Origin: Streptomyces griseocarneus
GTDB taxonomy: Bacteria; Actinomycetota; Actinomycetes; Streptomycetales; Streptomycetaceae
Length of the DNA: 64,000 nucleotides
NCBI RefSeq assembly: GCF_014655595.1
Contig: NZ_BNBL01000004.1
Span: 434,001-498,000, forward strand
Direction: 5' to 3'
This document shows, one piece after another, positions 41,850 through 50,505 of the stretch; position 1 is the first letter of the stretch, and the number at the start of each line of letters is the position of its first letter. The translations under genes were made by a program, and so were the position numbers. The notes beneath the pieces are model-generated. The model did not search any database, was not told the DNA's origin, and saw only the letters and a program-made list of their open reading frames with translations.

Positions 41850-42609
41850 TCGGGTATCGCCACTGGTAGTAGGCCAGCGAGCGTGCCCGCGCCTCGATGA
41901 CGGCCATGCGGGTGTCCCGCTCCACGGCGTCCGTGTGTGCCGCCTGCCCGGTCGCCTGCCCTGGCCACTTGCGGTAGAGAAGCCCTACCTCGCGGGTGAA
42001 GTAACCGCGGCTCACGGCGTCCAGCGCGAGCAGGAGCCCGGTGTCCTCCGACGCCGGCAGTGCCATCCATCCGCCCAGCGCCAGAAGCAGGTCGCGGCGA
42101 ACGCAGAGTGTCGCCGGGTGAACCTGGGCCCGGTAGTTGTGTGCCCGCCAGTGTTCCAGCACAGCTCCGCGCTCTATCGGGCCGTCCTCCGGGTCCTGGT
42201 CGAAGCCGATGGTGGAGCCGTCGGGCATCAGGTCCAGCACGCGCGACGTCGTCCAGCCGATGCTGGTGTCACGTTCCAGGACCGCCAGGTCACGGGCGAG
42301 GGCCCCTGAGGCGAGCTGGTCGTCGGCGTCGAGGATCTTGACGTAGTCGCCATCAGCGTTGGCGAGAGCCATGGTCCGGGCGACGCCCGGACCGCCGTGT
42401 CGGCCCTGGCGGAACGTCACGCGCTCGTCGTCGGGAAGGTGAGGGGAGACGTCCTCGGTCTCGCCGTCCTCCTGGATGAGCCAGTGCCACTCCCAGCCGT
42501 CGGGGAGCTCCTGGGCGCAGAGTGACTTATAGGCGTCTGGGAGGTGGTGGGCGGACGGGCCGTGCACAGCGGTGACGATGATGATGCGCCGGCGCACGGC
42601 ACTCACCAC
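41839..42609 (-). CDS. family 2 glycosyltransferase-like protein
   Basis: 256 residues. GT-A fold: RRIIIVTAVHGPSAHHLPDA, then GGPGVARTMALANADGDYVK and the D-x-D-type motif ILDADDQLASGAL, with a C-terminal acceptor region ASEDTGLLLALDAVSRGYFT. No partner biosynthetic genes. The start overlaps the upstream GntR stop, so it is co-transcribed with that repressor. Glycosyltransferases of this kind recur in Streptomyces AICEs next to GntR genes; the acceptor is unknown. Confidence 0.82.
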   Translation of the reverse strand: MVSAVRRRIIIVTAVHGPSAHHLPDAYKSLCAQELPDGWEWHWLIQEDGETEDVSPHLPDDERVTFRQGRHGGPGVARTMALANADGDYVKILDADDQLASGALARDLAVLERDTSIGWTTSRVLDLMPDGSTIGFDQDPEDGPIERGAVLEHWRAHNYRAQVHPATLCVRRDLLLALGGWMALPASEDTGLLLALDAVSRGYFTREVGLLYRKWPGQATGQAAHTDAVERDTRMAVIEARARSLAYYQWRYPTTG

Positions 42610-43391
42610 CTTTCCAGGGGAGTGGTGAAGAACAGTTCCGTGCGGTCGCCGGGGAGGGTGACGTCGGAGATCTCCACTACGCGGTCATTGATGTCGTATG
42701 AGGTCTTCCGGAGGAGGATCACGGCCGTGCCCGGCGGGAGGTCCAGTTCCTCCGCTTCCTCAGGTGTCGGCGGACGGGCGGAAACGCGTTCCTCGATGCG
42801 GTCGAGTTCGATCCCGACGGTGAAGAGCTGGTTTTGGGTGCCGCCTGGCCATGGCTCATTGGCCGCGGACAGGAGGTCCGGGTTCGCGGCGACTATGTCG
42901 TGGACTAGGTAGGACGTGACCAGCGTGAATGGCGCGCGCTCGGCTGCGTAGCGCGTCCGGTACGTGCGCTCGAGGAGGGCATGGCCCTCCGGGACGCCGA
43001 AGGCCTCCGCCAGGTCCTTGTCGGCCGTGGTCTCTCGGTAGGAGGCGCGGAAGACGAGGTCATTCACCTGCAACCCGGTGTCGTGCTCGGTCGCGCCGGT
43101 CTGCCTCCGGTGCGCCTCCGACTCGCGGGCCCGGTCCTTCTCCCACTGATGCCGGAGGTTCGTCCGACGCACCGTGGTCCGGGCCTGGCGGACGAAGTTT
43201 CCGCGCCCGTGCTGCTTCTCGATCAGCCCTTCGTCACGCAGAAGACGAAGTGCTTCGCGGATGGTCGGGACGCTTCGCCCGTACTCCTCCGCCAGCACGG
43301 TTTCCGAGGGCAGGCGCTCGCCAGGACCTAGCTGACCTGCGCGAATGGACTCTCGGAGATCGTCTGCGATCCGCTCGTATGCCTTCGCCAT
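42603..43391 (-). CDS. GntR/UTRA transcriptional regulator
   Basis: 262 residues. Winged helix YERIADDLRESIRAGQLGPG, LAEEYGRSVPTIREALRLLR, then QHGRGNFVRQ; UTRA domain through LLERTYRTRYAAERAPFTLV and LPPGTAVILLRKTSYDINDR. Third GntR of the element. Divergent from the transfer-type operon that begins at 43721; the repeats at 43434-43525 in between are its likely operators. Confidence 0.92.
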   Translation of the reverse strand: MAKAYERIADDLRESIRAGQLGPGERLPSETVLAEEYGRSVPTIREALRLLRDEGLIEKQHGRGNFVRQARTTVRRTNLRHQWEKDRARESEAHRRQTGATEHDTGLQVNDLVFRASYRETTADKDLAEAFGVPEGHALLERTYRTRYAAERAPFTLVTSYLVHDIVAANPDLLSAANEPWPGGTQNQLFTVGIELDRIEERVSARPPTPEEAEELDLPPGTAVILLRKTSYDINDRVVEISDVTLPGDRTELFFTTPLERW

Positions 43392-43433
43392 CGGTGCTCA
43401 CCGTCCTGTCTTGCCGACGGCGCTCAGCATACG

Positions 43434-43525
43434 ACTCCTAAAGAGGACTTGACGAGTCGGAGAGGCCGACGTCATAGTCTCCTCAACTCCTAAAGAGGAC
43501 TTGAGGACTTGATCTCTTGAGGAGT
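43434..43525. promoter_or_regulatory. operator cluster before the transfer operon
   Basis: ACTCCTAAAGAGGACTTGA occurs exactly twice (43434 and 43486, 52 bp apart, five helical turns). A third, inverted, variant of ACTCCTCAAG is at 43516-43525. Each copy holds the dyad TCCT-N4-AGGA. The cluster lies between the divergent GntR gene and 43721; the rest of 43526-43720 shows no gene. Confidence 0.75.
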
Positions 43526-43720
43526 TTGTTGCGAGTCGTTCCTTGAGAACTGCACAGAGTGCCTGGACGAACGAGTGTTTTTGATCTCCGGTGCCGCCGC
43601 GAGTCGGTGGCACCGGAGGTGATGACCACTCGTCTCCGGATGAGCGGTCTCCCTGAACTTCACCCCGGGGCCGGCTTCCGCCTGCCACCGGTCTCCTGCC
43701 TTTACACCCCAGGGGGATCA

Positions 43721-44095
43721 ATGAAGCTCGCTATCGGCGATGTCGTCCGTGACCGCAACGACATGGCCCTCGGCACCTTTGCCGGAATCGCCCGCCACGG
43801 TGCCGAGAGGCGCGTCACCGTCCAGCTCCCGGGAGGGAGCTTCCGCCTGGTGTCGCCGGGCGCGGTGGTCCTCGTGGCCCGCCCCGCCAGGCCGACGACG
43901 ATCGGGCGCGGCGTCGTCGCCCTGCTCTTCCTCGTCGGCGCCCTGGTCGCAGCCTTCCTCGGCGGCCGGTCCGCCGAACACCTCGGCGCTGACCGGCTCG
44001 TGATCTTCCTCTGCGGCCTCGGCGCCTACAGCGCGGTGATGGCCGCGTACCAGTGGTGGCTTCGCTTCACCAGCCCGCGACGCTTCCGGGTCTGA
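43721..44095 (+). CDS. membrane protein with N-terminal beta domain
   Basis: 124 residues. About 55 residues of beta-strand-rich sequence (MKLAIGDVVRDRNDMALGTF and RRVTVQLPGGSFRLVSPGAV) precede two hydrophobic helices (VVALLFLVGALVAAFLGGRS and LVIFLCGLGAYSAVMAAYQW). First gene of the rightward AICE operon, with an AGGGGGATCA ribosome site. Probably a spread or transfer accessory; not proven. Confidence 0.7.
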   Translation: MKLAIGDVVRDRNDMALGTFAGIARHGAERRVTVQLPGGSFRLVSPGAVVLVARPARPTTIGRGVVALLFLVGALVAAFLGGRSAEHLGADRLVIFLCGLGAYSAVMAAYQWWLRFTSPRRFRV

Positions 44096-44183
44096 AGTCC
44101 TCCGGTCGGCGGCAGCGGTCGACGGGTCAAGGAAGCCTGCTGCCGCCGATCTCCCATCCCGTCCAGGACGTTTGGAGAGGTCA

Positions 44184-44477
44184 ATGCGTACGTACGTCGG
44201 TCACCAGGAAGCCGTGAACGACGAGGATTTCGAGGAGCTCGCCTTCGGGTTCGAGGAGGACTTCCGAGAGCTCTTCCTCGGCCTCCCCGGTGAATCCGCC
44301 GAGGATCGCGTGGCTCGTGTCTCGGCGGCCCGCGACGTCCTCGCCGAGCTGTGGGAGGAGAGCGGTGCCGACGAGATCGCGCTGCTGAACGCGCTCTACG
44401 CGGCCCAGCTCGAGGTTGCGGTAGTCAGGAGCGAGTGCGCCGCGCTGCTGACGACATCGGCAGGGATGGTGGCGTGA
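44184..44477 (+). CDS. small acidic AICE protein
   Basis: 97 residues, strongly acidic (DEDFEELAFGFEEDFRELFL) and mostly helical. ATG with GGAGAGG upstream. Its stop overlaps the next start (TGATG), so it is coupled to the membrane protein that follows. Function unknown. Confidence 0.65.
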   Translation: MRTYVGHQEAVNDEDFEELAFGFEEDFRELFLGLPGESAEDRVARVSAARDVLAELWEESGADEIALLNALYAAQLEVAVVRSECAALLTTSAGMVA

Positions 44478-45739
44478 TGGCGCCTGCTCTTCTCTCCCTG
44501 ATTGCGGTGCCCGCGGTCGTAGTCGCCGCCACGCTGCCCCTCGTCTGGATCCTCTGGCGAGGCCTGCGGATGCTCGGCAGCACCGCGAAGCTCGACACTC
44601 CGGCGGTCCGCGTCGCTGCCTTTGCGGCAGTCGGCTGCACCGCGTACAGCGCCGACACGTCGTGGCGATTCGCCGGTGACATGCTTCAGATGGCCAGTGT
44701 GGTTGAGCGCGCTGCTTTGTTCGCGACGGCCGAGCTGGCGCTTTTCGGTACGGCCCTGATGGCTCGCCAGAACCTCCATGGTCCGAGCGGTGCGCCCGGG
44801 GTGCCCGGAGTCATTGTGTGGGTGATCACCGGGGTTCAGATCATTCCTGCGTATACCGAATCCGGTCCGATCGGCGGCACGGTTCGTGCCTTCTTCGGCC
44901 CGGTCATGGCCGCCATGCTGTGGCACCTCGCCATGGGCATCGAGCTGCGTCACCGGAAGCCGGAGGCCGAGTCGGCCGGGCTCGCCGCCGTCCTGGGCCG
45001 AGAACTGCGCGAACGGCTTCTTTCGCGTCTCGGCATCGCCGAGCGCGACCGCGATGCCGCGCAGATCACCCGCGACCGGGCGACGGCGCGGGCGGTTGCC
45101 CTGGCTGCGCGCCTCGCCGAGCAGAGCCTCGAGCGGCGCGATGGGTGGAACGGCCGGCGGACGACTCGCCGCCTGTCGAAGGCCGTCGCGCGGGCGTCGG
45201 TCGGCACGGACTGCATACAGCGCCGAAAGCTGCTCGAACAGCTCGCTGCACGGCGAAACGCAGGAGCCCTGGCCACCGTCGACCTGGTGTCGCCGTGGGA
45301 CGAGCAGGCTCCAGACCCGGCCGCTTCGGCGCTGGCCTCCCAAGCTCGCGAGCAGATGCGGCAGGCAACCGAGAACATTCGCCGGGGCGGATACCCCCGA
45401 GTGCTCTTTCCCGATGTTGTCCCAGCTCAGGGGGTGAACGCGGAGCCCCGTTCACCTGAACAACCGGCTCTGGGGCAAGGGCATCCCGAGCCGGGGGATG
45501 GCGAGGGTGCCAAGAGGCTGAGCACTGCAAAGGCACAGAAGGTCATCGAGGACGGCTGGACGAAAGGGCTCTCCGTTCGGGAGACCGCGCAACGGGCGAC
45601 CCGTGCGCCCAGCTATGTGCACGGCGTGTTCGTGAAGCTCGACGACGAGCGCGGTCCGCGTCCGACCCCCGGCCAACTCACGTTGGTGAGTGGCCGCGGT
45701 GAGCCGGAGCCCGAATCGACGGTGCTTACAACGCCCTGA
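44477..45739 (+). CDS. SpdB-like AICE membrane protein
   Basis: 420 residues. Four to five hydrophobic helices in the first 155 residues (LLSLIAVPAVVVAATLPLVW, VVERAALFATAELALFGTAL and others). A long charged cytoplasmic part with helical segments (LAEQSLERRDGWNGRRTTRR) ends in an HTH-like stretch, AKAQKVIEDGWTKGLSVRET, followed by APSYVHGVFVKLDDE. This organisation fits the spread (Spd) proteins encoded next to Tra in Streptomyces plasmids and AICEs. Directly upstream of the translocase gene. Confidence 0.65.
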   Translation: MAPALLSLIAVPAVVVAATLPLVWILWRGLRMLGSTAKLDTPAVRVAAFAAVGCTAYSADTSWRFAGDMLQMASVVERAALFATAELALFGTALMARQNLHGPSGAPGVPGVIVWVITGVQIIPAYTESGPIGGTVRAFFGPVMAAMLWHLAMGIELRHRKPEAESAGLAAVLGRELRERLLSRLGIAERDRDAAQITRDRATARAVALAARLAEQSLERRDGWNGRRTTRRLSKAVARASVGTDCIQRRKLLEQLAARRNAGALATVDLVSPWDEQAPDPAASALASQAREQMRQATENIRRGGYPRVLFPDVVPAQGVNAEPRSPEQPALGQGHPEPGDGEGAKRLSTAKAQKVIEDGWTKGLSVRETAQRATRAPSYVHGVFVKLDDERGPRPTPGQLTLVSGRGEPEPESTVLTTP

Positions 45740-45840
45740 CGAGCTCAACCATGCTTCCGCTCACTCCACACCGGGCCCGGCCGCTGCTTTGGCGGGTAGG
45801 GCCGGGGCCCGGGTTGCCTCCCGTTCGGAAGGACGATTCA

Positions 45841-47991
45841 GTGAAGCACGAATCCGACGACGGACTTGATCCCGACGGAGCGGTTGTCGACTTCGGCAAG
45901 CGCCGGATGGACCGTGGCCGCACGGCCGAAGCGAGTGACCCCGATCCGGCCGCCGCTGCGGCTGCGGGTGAAGTGATCAACGTTGACCAGCCCGGCGGGA
46001 CGCCAAGCCCCAGCCTGACTGACCGTGCGCAGGGCGCCAAGCGGCGCCCCGTCATCCCCGCTTGGGCGAAGTCGCGGCAGGAGTTCATGCAGGCGGGCAA
46101 GGGCGTCGCGGCGTACGCGTACCACGTCGCCACGTACCACGCTGTGCGGACGCCGTGGTACGGGCTTTGCCTCACGGCTCAGGCGCCGCGCGGGGCGGCG
46201 CGGTTCATCGGCGGCACGCTGCGGTGGGTCGCTGATGCTGAAGGAGAGCCGTTCCGACAGGCCGCAGCTGCCCACGAGGACATCGACGACTACCTGAAGC
46301 TCTCTCGCCAGAGGGACCGCCGTGTGCGGTGGCGGACGGTCGTCGCTGTCGTCGGTGCGGTGGTGGGGCTCACCACGGCGATCACTCTGTACGTCCTGGC
46401 GCCGACATGGCTGCTCGCGTTATGCGGCGCCGCGGTAGCGATGGCGCTGGGATGGCTGGGACAGCCGGCCGATGCCCCCATCATCCACAGGGCTGTGGAG
46501 GTTCCGAGGGCAACACGGCTCACCAGTGACATCGTCCTCCGGGCTCTCGGTTCGCTGGGAATCGCGGCCATCAACCAGGCACAGAGCAAGGGTGCGGACG
46601 GCTTCAAGTTCACCGCGCCGATCGTCCGTGACGGCGCCGGCTGGCGGGCCGAGGGCGACCTCCCGTACGGCGTGACCGTGACGGACGTGATCAACCGGCG
46701 CGACAGGCTCGCCTCCGGCCTCCGCCGCCCGCTCGGCTGTGTGTGGCCCGAGGCGGTGTCCGAGGAGCACACCGGCCGCCTGGCGCTGTGGGTGGGCGAC
46801 CAGGACATGGCCAAGGCAAGGAAGCCGGCGTGGCCGCTGCTCAAGAGTGGGGCGGTCGACCTGTTCAAGTCCGCGCCGTACGGCACGGATCAGCGCGGGC
46901 GGTGGGTGGAGGTGACCCTGATGTACATCTCGGGGATCATCGGTGCCATCCCACGCATGGGCAAGACGTTCCTGCTGCGCCTGCTCCTGTTGATCGCTTC
47001 CCTGGATCCACGCGCCGAGCTCCACGTCTACGACCTCAAGGGCACCGGTGACCTCGGGCCGCTGGAGCGCGTGGCCCATAGCTACCGGGCCGGGGACGAC
47101 GACGAGGAGATCCAGTACGCCTTGCGCGACCTCCGGTCTCTGCGCGAGGAACTGCGACGCCGGGCCAAGGTCGTCCGCAACCTTCCCCGGGACATCTGCC
47201 CCGAGTCCAAGGTCACCAGCGAACTGGCCGACAAGAAGAGCCTGAGGCTGCACCCGATCGTAGTCGGCACGGACGAGTGCCAGGTGTGGTTCGAGCATCC
47301 CGAGCATGGCAAGGAGTTCGAGGAGATCTGCACCGATCTGACGAAGCGCGGGCCCGCTCTCGGCATCACGCTGGTGCTTGCCACACAGCGCCCGGACGCG
47401 AAGTCCTTGCCCACCGGCATCAGTGCGAACGCCTCGTCCCGGTGGTGCCTGAAGGTCATGGGGCAGTTGGAGAACGACATGGTCCTGGGCACCTCGGCGT
47501 ACCAGCGCGGTGTCCGCGCGACGATGTTCGCCTGGGGTGACAAGGGCATTCACTACTTCGTCGGTGAAGGCGCTGATGCCCGCATCGTTGCCGCCACCTA
47601 CATCGACGCGCCCACGGCGGACCTGATCGCCCGCCGCGCCTACAAGCTGCGTGAAGCAGCCGGCACCCTCTCGGGCCATGCGCTCGGGGAGGAGCTCGAG
47701 GCCGAGGCGCCGTCATTCGACTTGCTGCGGGACGTCGCCGTGGTCATCGCGGCGAACGAGTCGAAGGCGTGGAACGAGACGGTGGTCTCCCGGCTCGAGG
47801 AACTCCGGCCGGACGTCTACGCCGGGTGGGCCCCGGAACAGCTGACGTCCGCGCTCAAGCCGTACGGCGTCCGCACCGTCCAGGTGTGGGGCACTACCGA
47901 GGACGGCAAGGGTGCGAACCGGCGTGGCATCAGGCGCGCCGACGTACTCGCGGCGCTTGCGGAACGTGATGGCAGCGCCGACGCCGCATAG
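45841..47991 (+). CDS. FtsK/SpoIIIE-type conjugative DNA translocase (TraSA/TraB-like)
   Basis: 716 residues. A charged N-terminus leads to two membrane helices (TVVAVVGAVVGLTTAITLYV and LLALCGAAVAMALGWLG, about 155-205). The motor domain has Walker A AIPRMGKTFLLR (about 368-379), Walker B VVGTDECQVWF and ITLVLATQRPDAKSLPTGIS, a typical FtsK sensor strand. C-terminal residues form a winged-helix-like end (QLTSALKPYGVRTVQVWGTT). Such single proteins move double-stranded AICE DNA between mycelia. GTG 45841 has GGAAGGAC upstream. Confidence 0.93.
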   Translation: MKHESDDGLDPDGAVVDFGKRRMDRGRTAEASDPDPAAAAAAGEVINVDQPGGTPSPSLTDRAQGAKRRPVIPAWAKSRQEFMQAGKGVAAYAYHVATYHAVRTPWYGLCLTAQAPRGAARFIGGTLRWVADAEGEPFRQAAAAHEDIDDYLKLSRQRDRRVRWRTVVAVVGAVVGLTTAITLYVLAPTWLLALCGAAVAMALGWLGQPADAPIIHRAVEVPRATRLTSDIVLRALGSLGIAAINQAQSKGADGFKFTAPIVRDGAGWRAEGDLPYGVTVTDVINRRDRLASGLRRPLGCVWPEAVSEEHTGRLALWVGDQDMAKARKPAWPLLKSGAVDLFKSAPYGTDQRGRWVEVTLMYISGIIGAIPRMGKTFLLRLLLLIASLDPRAELHVYDLKGTGDLGPLERVAHSYRAGDDDEEIQYALRDLRSLREELRRRAKVVRNLPRDICPESKVTSELADKKSLRLHPIVVGTDECQVWFEHPEHGKEFEEICTDLTKRGPALGITLVLATQRPDAKSLPTGISANASSRWCLKVMGQLENDMVLGTSAYQRGVRATMFAWGDKGIHYFVGEGADARIVAATYIDAPTADLIARRAYKLREAAGTLSGHALGEELEAEAPSFDLLRDVAVVIAANESKAWNETVVSRLEELRPDVYAGWAPEQLTSALKPYGVRTVQVWGTTEDGKGANRRGIRRADVLAALAERDGSADAA

Positions 47992-47999
47992 CCGACCCT

Positions 48000-48037
48000 C
48001 CCGCTAGACCTAGCGGGGGCTCCCGCTAGGTCTAGCG
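48000..48037. promoter_or_regulatory. tandem CTAG palindromes
   Basis: CCCGCTAG-AC-CTAGCGGG (48000-48017) is followed by CGCTAG-GT-CTAGCG (48024-48037), with further CTAG sites to 48085. They lie in the 141-bp gap after the translocase gene and before 48133. The CTAG core is shared with the GCCTAGAT iterons, so one repressor may use both, or the structure may terminate transcription. Confidence 0.6.
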
Positions 48038-48132
48038 CCCCTGCTAGCAGCTGAAACGTCCTCTGACCTGCGCACTAGCTCCTAGCGGCACCTCGCCGCC
48101 GCCTCCTGGATCTTGCCCTGAGAGGGGTTCCG

Positions 48133-48384
48133 GTGTCCTCCCTGCTCCACGCTATGCCCGGCCTCATACTCGTTGCTCTCTGTTACGCCTGCCTGTGCGC
48201 CGCGAGCCCGTTCGGAGCCTGCCGCAAGTGCAAGGGGTGGGGGTTCGCGATCCGCCAGACCCGGGACGGGCGGCTCAAGCGCGGTCGGCAGTGCCGCCGC
48301 TGCCAGGGCTATGGCCAGCGCATCCGCGTCGGGCGCCGCCTCTACAACGCCGCCGTTCGCCTCCACCGCGAAGGCACTCGCTGA
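48133..48384 (+). CDS. small membrane/zinc-finger protein
   Basis: 83 residues. One hydrophobic helix (LILVALCYACLCAASPF) is followed by two DnaJ-like zinc motifs, CRKCKGWGF and CRRCQGYG, and a basic tail. GTG start with GAGAGGGG upstream. It opens a string of short AICE genes with individual ribosome sites. Function unknown. Confidence 0.75.
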   Translation: MSSLLHAMPGLILVALCYACLCAASPFGACRKCKGWGFAIRQTRDGRLKRGRQCRRCQGYGQRIRVGRRLYNAAVRLHREGTR

Positions 48385-48407
48385 TCACCGTGACAAGGAG
48401 TCCCACC

Positions 48408-48596
48408 GTGTCCTTCTCGATCTCCGCCCTCGTGTTCTTCGGCCTCATCTTGGCCATGCTCATCCGCTCGAAGTCCGTCGGTATCGGCGCCGCGACCGTT
48501 GCCGTGCTCTTCGGCCACTACCTCAGCCGCACCGGTGCCGCCGCGCCCATCGACCAGGTCGTGTCCGCCATCGGCAACGCCATCCCCAGCCTCTGA
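48408..48596 (+). CDS. small two-helix membrane protein
   Basis: 62 residues: ALVFFGLILAMLIRSK and GIGAATVAVLFGHYLSR helices, then APIDQVVSAIGNAIPSL. GTG with AAGGAG upstream. Its layout is like that of the small protein at 9908 in the tRNA-Ser island. Function unknown. Confidence 0.7.
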   Translation: MSFSISALVFFGLILAMLIRSKSVGIGAATVAVLFGHYLSRTGAAAPIDQVVSAIGNAIPSL

Positions 48597-48634
48597 GCCT
48601 CCCTGCTCGTCCCGTTCTGTACAGGAGAACCAAG

Positions 48635-49030
48635 GTGTTCGCCCAGCTCTTCGTACTGCTCTACATCTCGCACCTCCTCGCCGATTACCCGCTCCAGACC
48701 GACGACCAGGCCGCCAACAAGGACGCGAAGGGTTCTCACGGCTGGTGGGCGAACATCGCCCACGCCAGCACGCACGTCGTCGTCTCTGCCTTCGCCCTCA
48801 CCATCGGCGTCTTCGCCCTCGGCCTCCCGCTGACCCCGGCCGCCACCGTGCTCGGCCTGGCGTGGATCGGCGGCACGCATGCCGTGATCGACCGCCGTTG
48901 GCCCATCAGCTGGTGGATGGTCCGCGCCGGTCAGCGCGAATACCTCCTCAACGGCGGAGCCGCGCACATCGACCATGCGGCACACGCCACAGCCCTCGGC
49001 ATGGCCGCGCTGGTCATGGCCTCGATGTAG
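48635..49030 (+). CDS. DUF3307-like membrane protein
   Basis: 131 residues with four hydrophobic helices. The opening, FVLLYISHLLADYPLQTDDQ, contains the H-x-x-x-D-x-x-x-Q signature I associate with DUF3307, and later ahead of the last helix GAAHIDHAAHA provides conserved His/Asp. AGGAG seven bases before the GTG. Found in AICE and phage contexts; function unknown. Confidence 0.78.
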   Translation: MFAQLFVLLYISHLLADYPLQTDDQAANKDAKGSHGWWANIAHASTHVVVSAFALTIGVFALGLPLTPAATVLGLAWIGGTHAVIDRRWPISWWMVRAGQREYLLNGGAAHIDHAAHATALGMAALVMASM

Positions 49031-49067
49031 CCCACGCCCAACCCATCCCACCCCCGAAGGAGTTCCC

Positions 49068-49313
49068 GTGCCGAACCAGACCTCATCCGCCTCTCAGCCG
49101 ATCTCGCTCATGGCCGCCGGCGAACTCAGGGACGCGCTGACTGCCATAGAGGAAGGCAAGGGGCCTGCGGCCATTGCCGCGCTCATGGCCATCGACTCGG
49201 CCTCCTGGCAGGCGATCGAGCAGCGCCTCACCGCCCTCGTGGGCGCCGACCTCCGTGAACTCCTGCTCAAGGGGGCCGGCGGGGGCAACGTGGCGGCTCA
49301 GGCCCTTGGCTGA
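49068..49313 (+). CDS. small helical AICE protein
   Basis: 81 residues, alanine-rich helices (LMAAGELRDALTAIEEGKGP, WQAIEQRLTALVGADLRELL). GTG with GAAGGAG upstream. Unknown function; position between membrane and replication genes fits an AICE accessory. Confidence 0.65.
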   Translation: MPNQTSSASQPISLMAAGELRDALTAIEEGKGPAAIAALMAIDSASWQAIEQRLTALVGADLRELLLKGAGGGNVAAQALG

Positions 49314-49400
49314 CGGTCCCCTGTGCGGCCCTGACCAACCGAGCCGGGACCGTGCGGAGGGCCGGATAGCCCGGCCGCACTCCATTCACGGAGGACGCCC

Positions 49401-50060
49401 ATGCCCAACCGCACCATGAAGTGGTTCGACAGCTTGACCAACAGCGTCTTCGCCCTCGGGGCTGCTGCCCGCGAGACCCGGCTCGCGTTACAGGCGGCGC
49501 AAGTCGCTGCGTGGAACATCGAACCCGCGCGTCTCCAGTTCGTGGACGGCAGCCTCCGCGCCACGGACGGGTACAAGGTCCATCCTCATGGCGTCGCCCT
49601 GGGGAAGATTCGGGATCTGCGGATGACCCATGAGCGGTCGACCGCGGCCCTCTACGAGAACACTGCGAGGGCCTACGCCTACGGCGCGGCGTCGGCCGCG
49701 CTGGCCGTCATCAGGGGCGAGCGCCCTGGCCATGTCGAACTCGAATGCAGTGAGACCGGCCAGTACGTGATTCCGGGCTGTCTGCTGCCCGACCTCCGAG
49801 AAGGCCTCAGCAGGTGGGTCGGGAACGAACGCCTCGCCGTGCTCAGGAGCGACGTCATCGCCCGCGAACGCGCCTGGGAACCCGCCCCGTTCGCGACCCT
49901 CGACCTCGACGAGCACGAGGTCGCCGCAGTGGCCGGCCCGCTGGACGTCACCGCCGGGCTGGCTGACAGCTCGTACGCCTACGGAGAGCAGGCCGAGAGC
50001 GCCCTCCACTTCCTGATCACCAGCGCCAGGAGGCGCAGCACCAGCGAGGAGAAGCAGTGA
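49401..50060 (+). CDS. hypothetical AICE protein
   Basis: 219 residues, family not recognised. Helical N-terminus (LGAAARETRLALQAAQVAAW), a beta-rich centre (PGHVELECSETGQYVIPGCL) and an acidic C-terminal region. GGAGGAC precedes the ATG. Its stop overlaps the next gene's GTG (GTGA). Confidence 0.65.
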   Translation: MPNRTMKWFDSLTNSVFALGAAARETRLALQAAQVAAWNIEPARLQFVDGSLRATDGYKVHPHGVALGKIRDLRMTHERSTAALYENTARAYAYGAASAALAVIRGERPGHVELECSETGQYVIPGCLLPDLREGLSRWVGNERLAVLRSDVIARERAWEPAPFATLDLDEHEVAAVAGPLDVTAGLADSSYAYGEQAESALHFLITSARRRSTSEEKQ

Positions 50061-50416
50061 CGATCGAATCGCACATCAGTGACCCCGCCGCCTCCTACGC
50101 CGATGCCCCGAGCCTCGTCTCTGAGGTCATCTGGGTGACCAAGCACAGCCGATGCGTCGGCGAGCAGGACCGCGAGTTCTGGATCCGGAAGGCGGCGGCC
50201 TTCGACCGCATCGCGATCAAGGAGGCGAAGACGTTCGCCCCGGCGACGGCCGCGCAAGCGATCCGGGTTGCCGAACGTGTCGCGCGGCAACTGGTCGAAC
50301 ACGACATCACACATGCCGGGCTGAGCCTCAAGGGAGCCGAGCTGATCTTCGGCGAGGACTGCCGGGCCTATGTCCGTCAGGAGTACCACGCGTGGAGCTG
50401 CACGCAGGACTTCTGA
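50057..50416 (+). CDS. hypothetical AICE protein
   Basis: 119 residues, mostly helical (EQDREFWIRKAAAFDRIAIK and AAQAIRVAERVARQLVEHDI). Coupled to the previous gene through GTGA and followed after 89 bp by the prim-pol gene. Function unknown. Confidence 0.65.
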   Translation: MTIESHISDPAASYADAPSLVSEVIWVTKHSRCVGEQDREFWIRKAAAFDRIAIKEAKTFAPATAAQAIRVAERVARQLVEHDITHAGLSLKGAELIFGEDCRAYVRQEYHAWSCTQDF

Positions 50417-50505
50417 TCTCGCCCGGGGCAGCGGTCGACGGGTCAAAGTACGCCCGCTGCCCCGGCCTCCCCATCCCGTCCACGGAATCAGGAGTTGCCA
50501 TCAGG

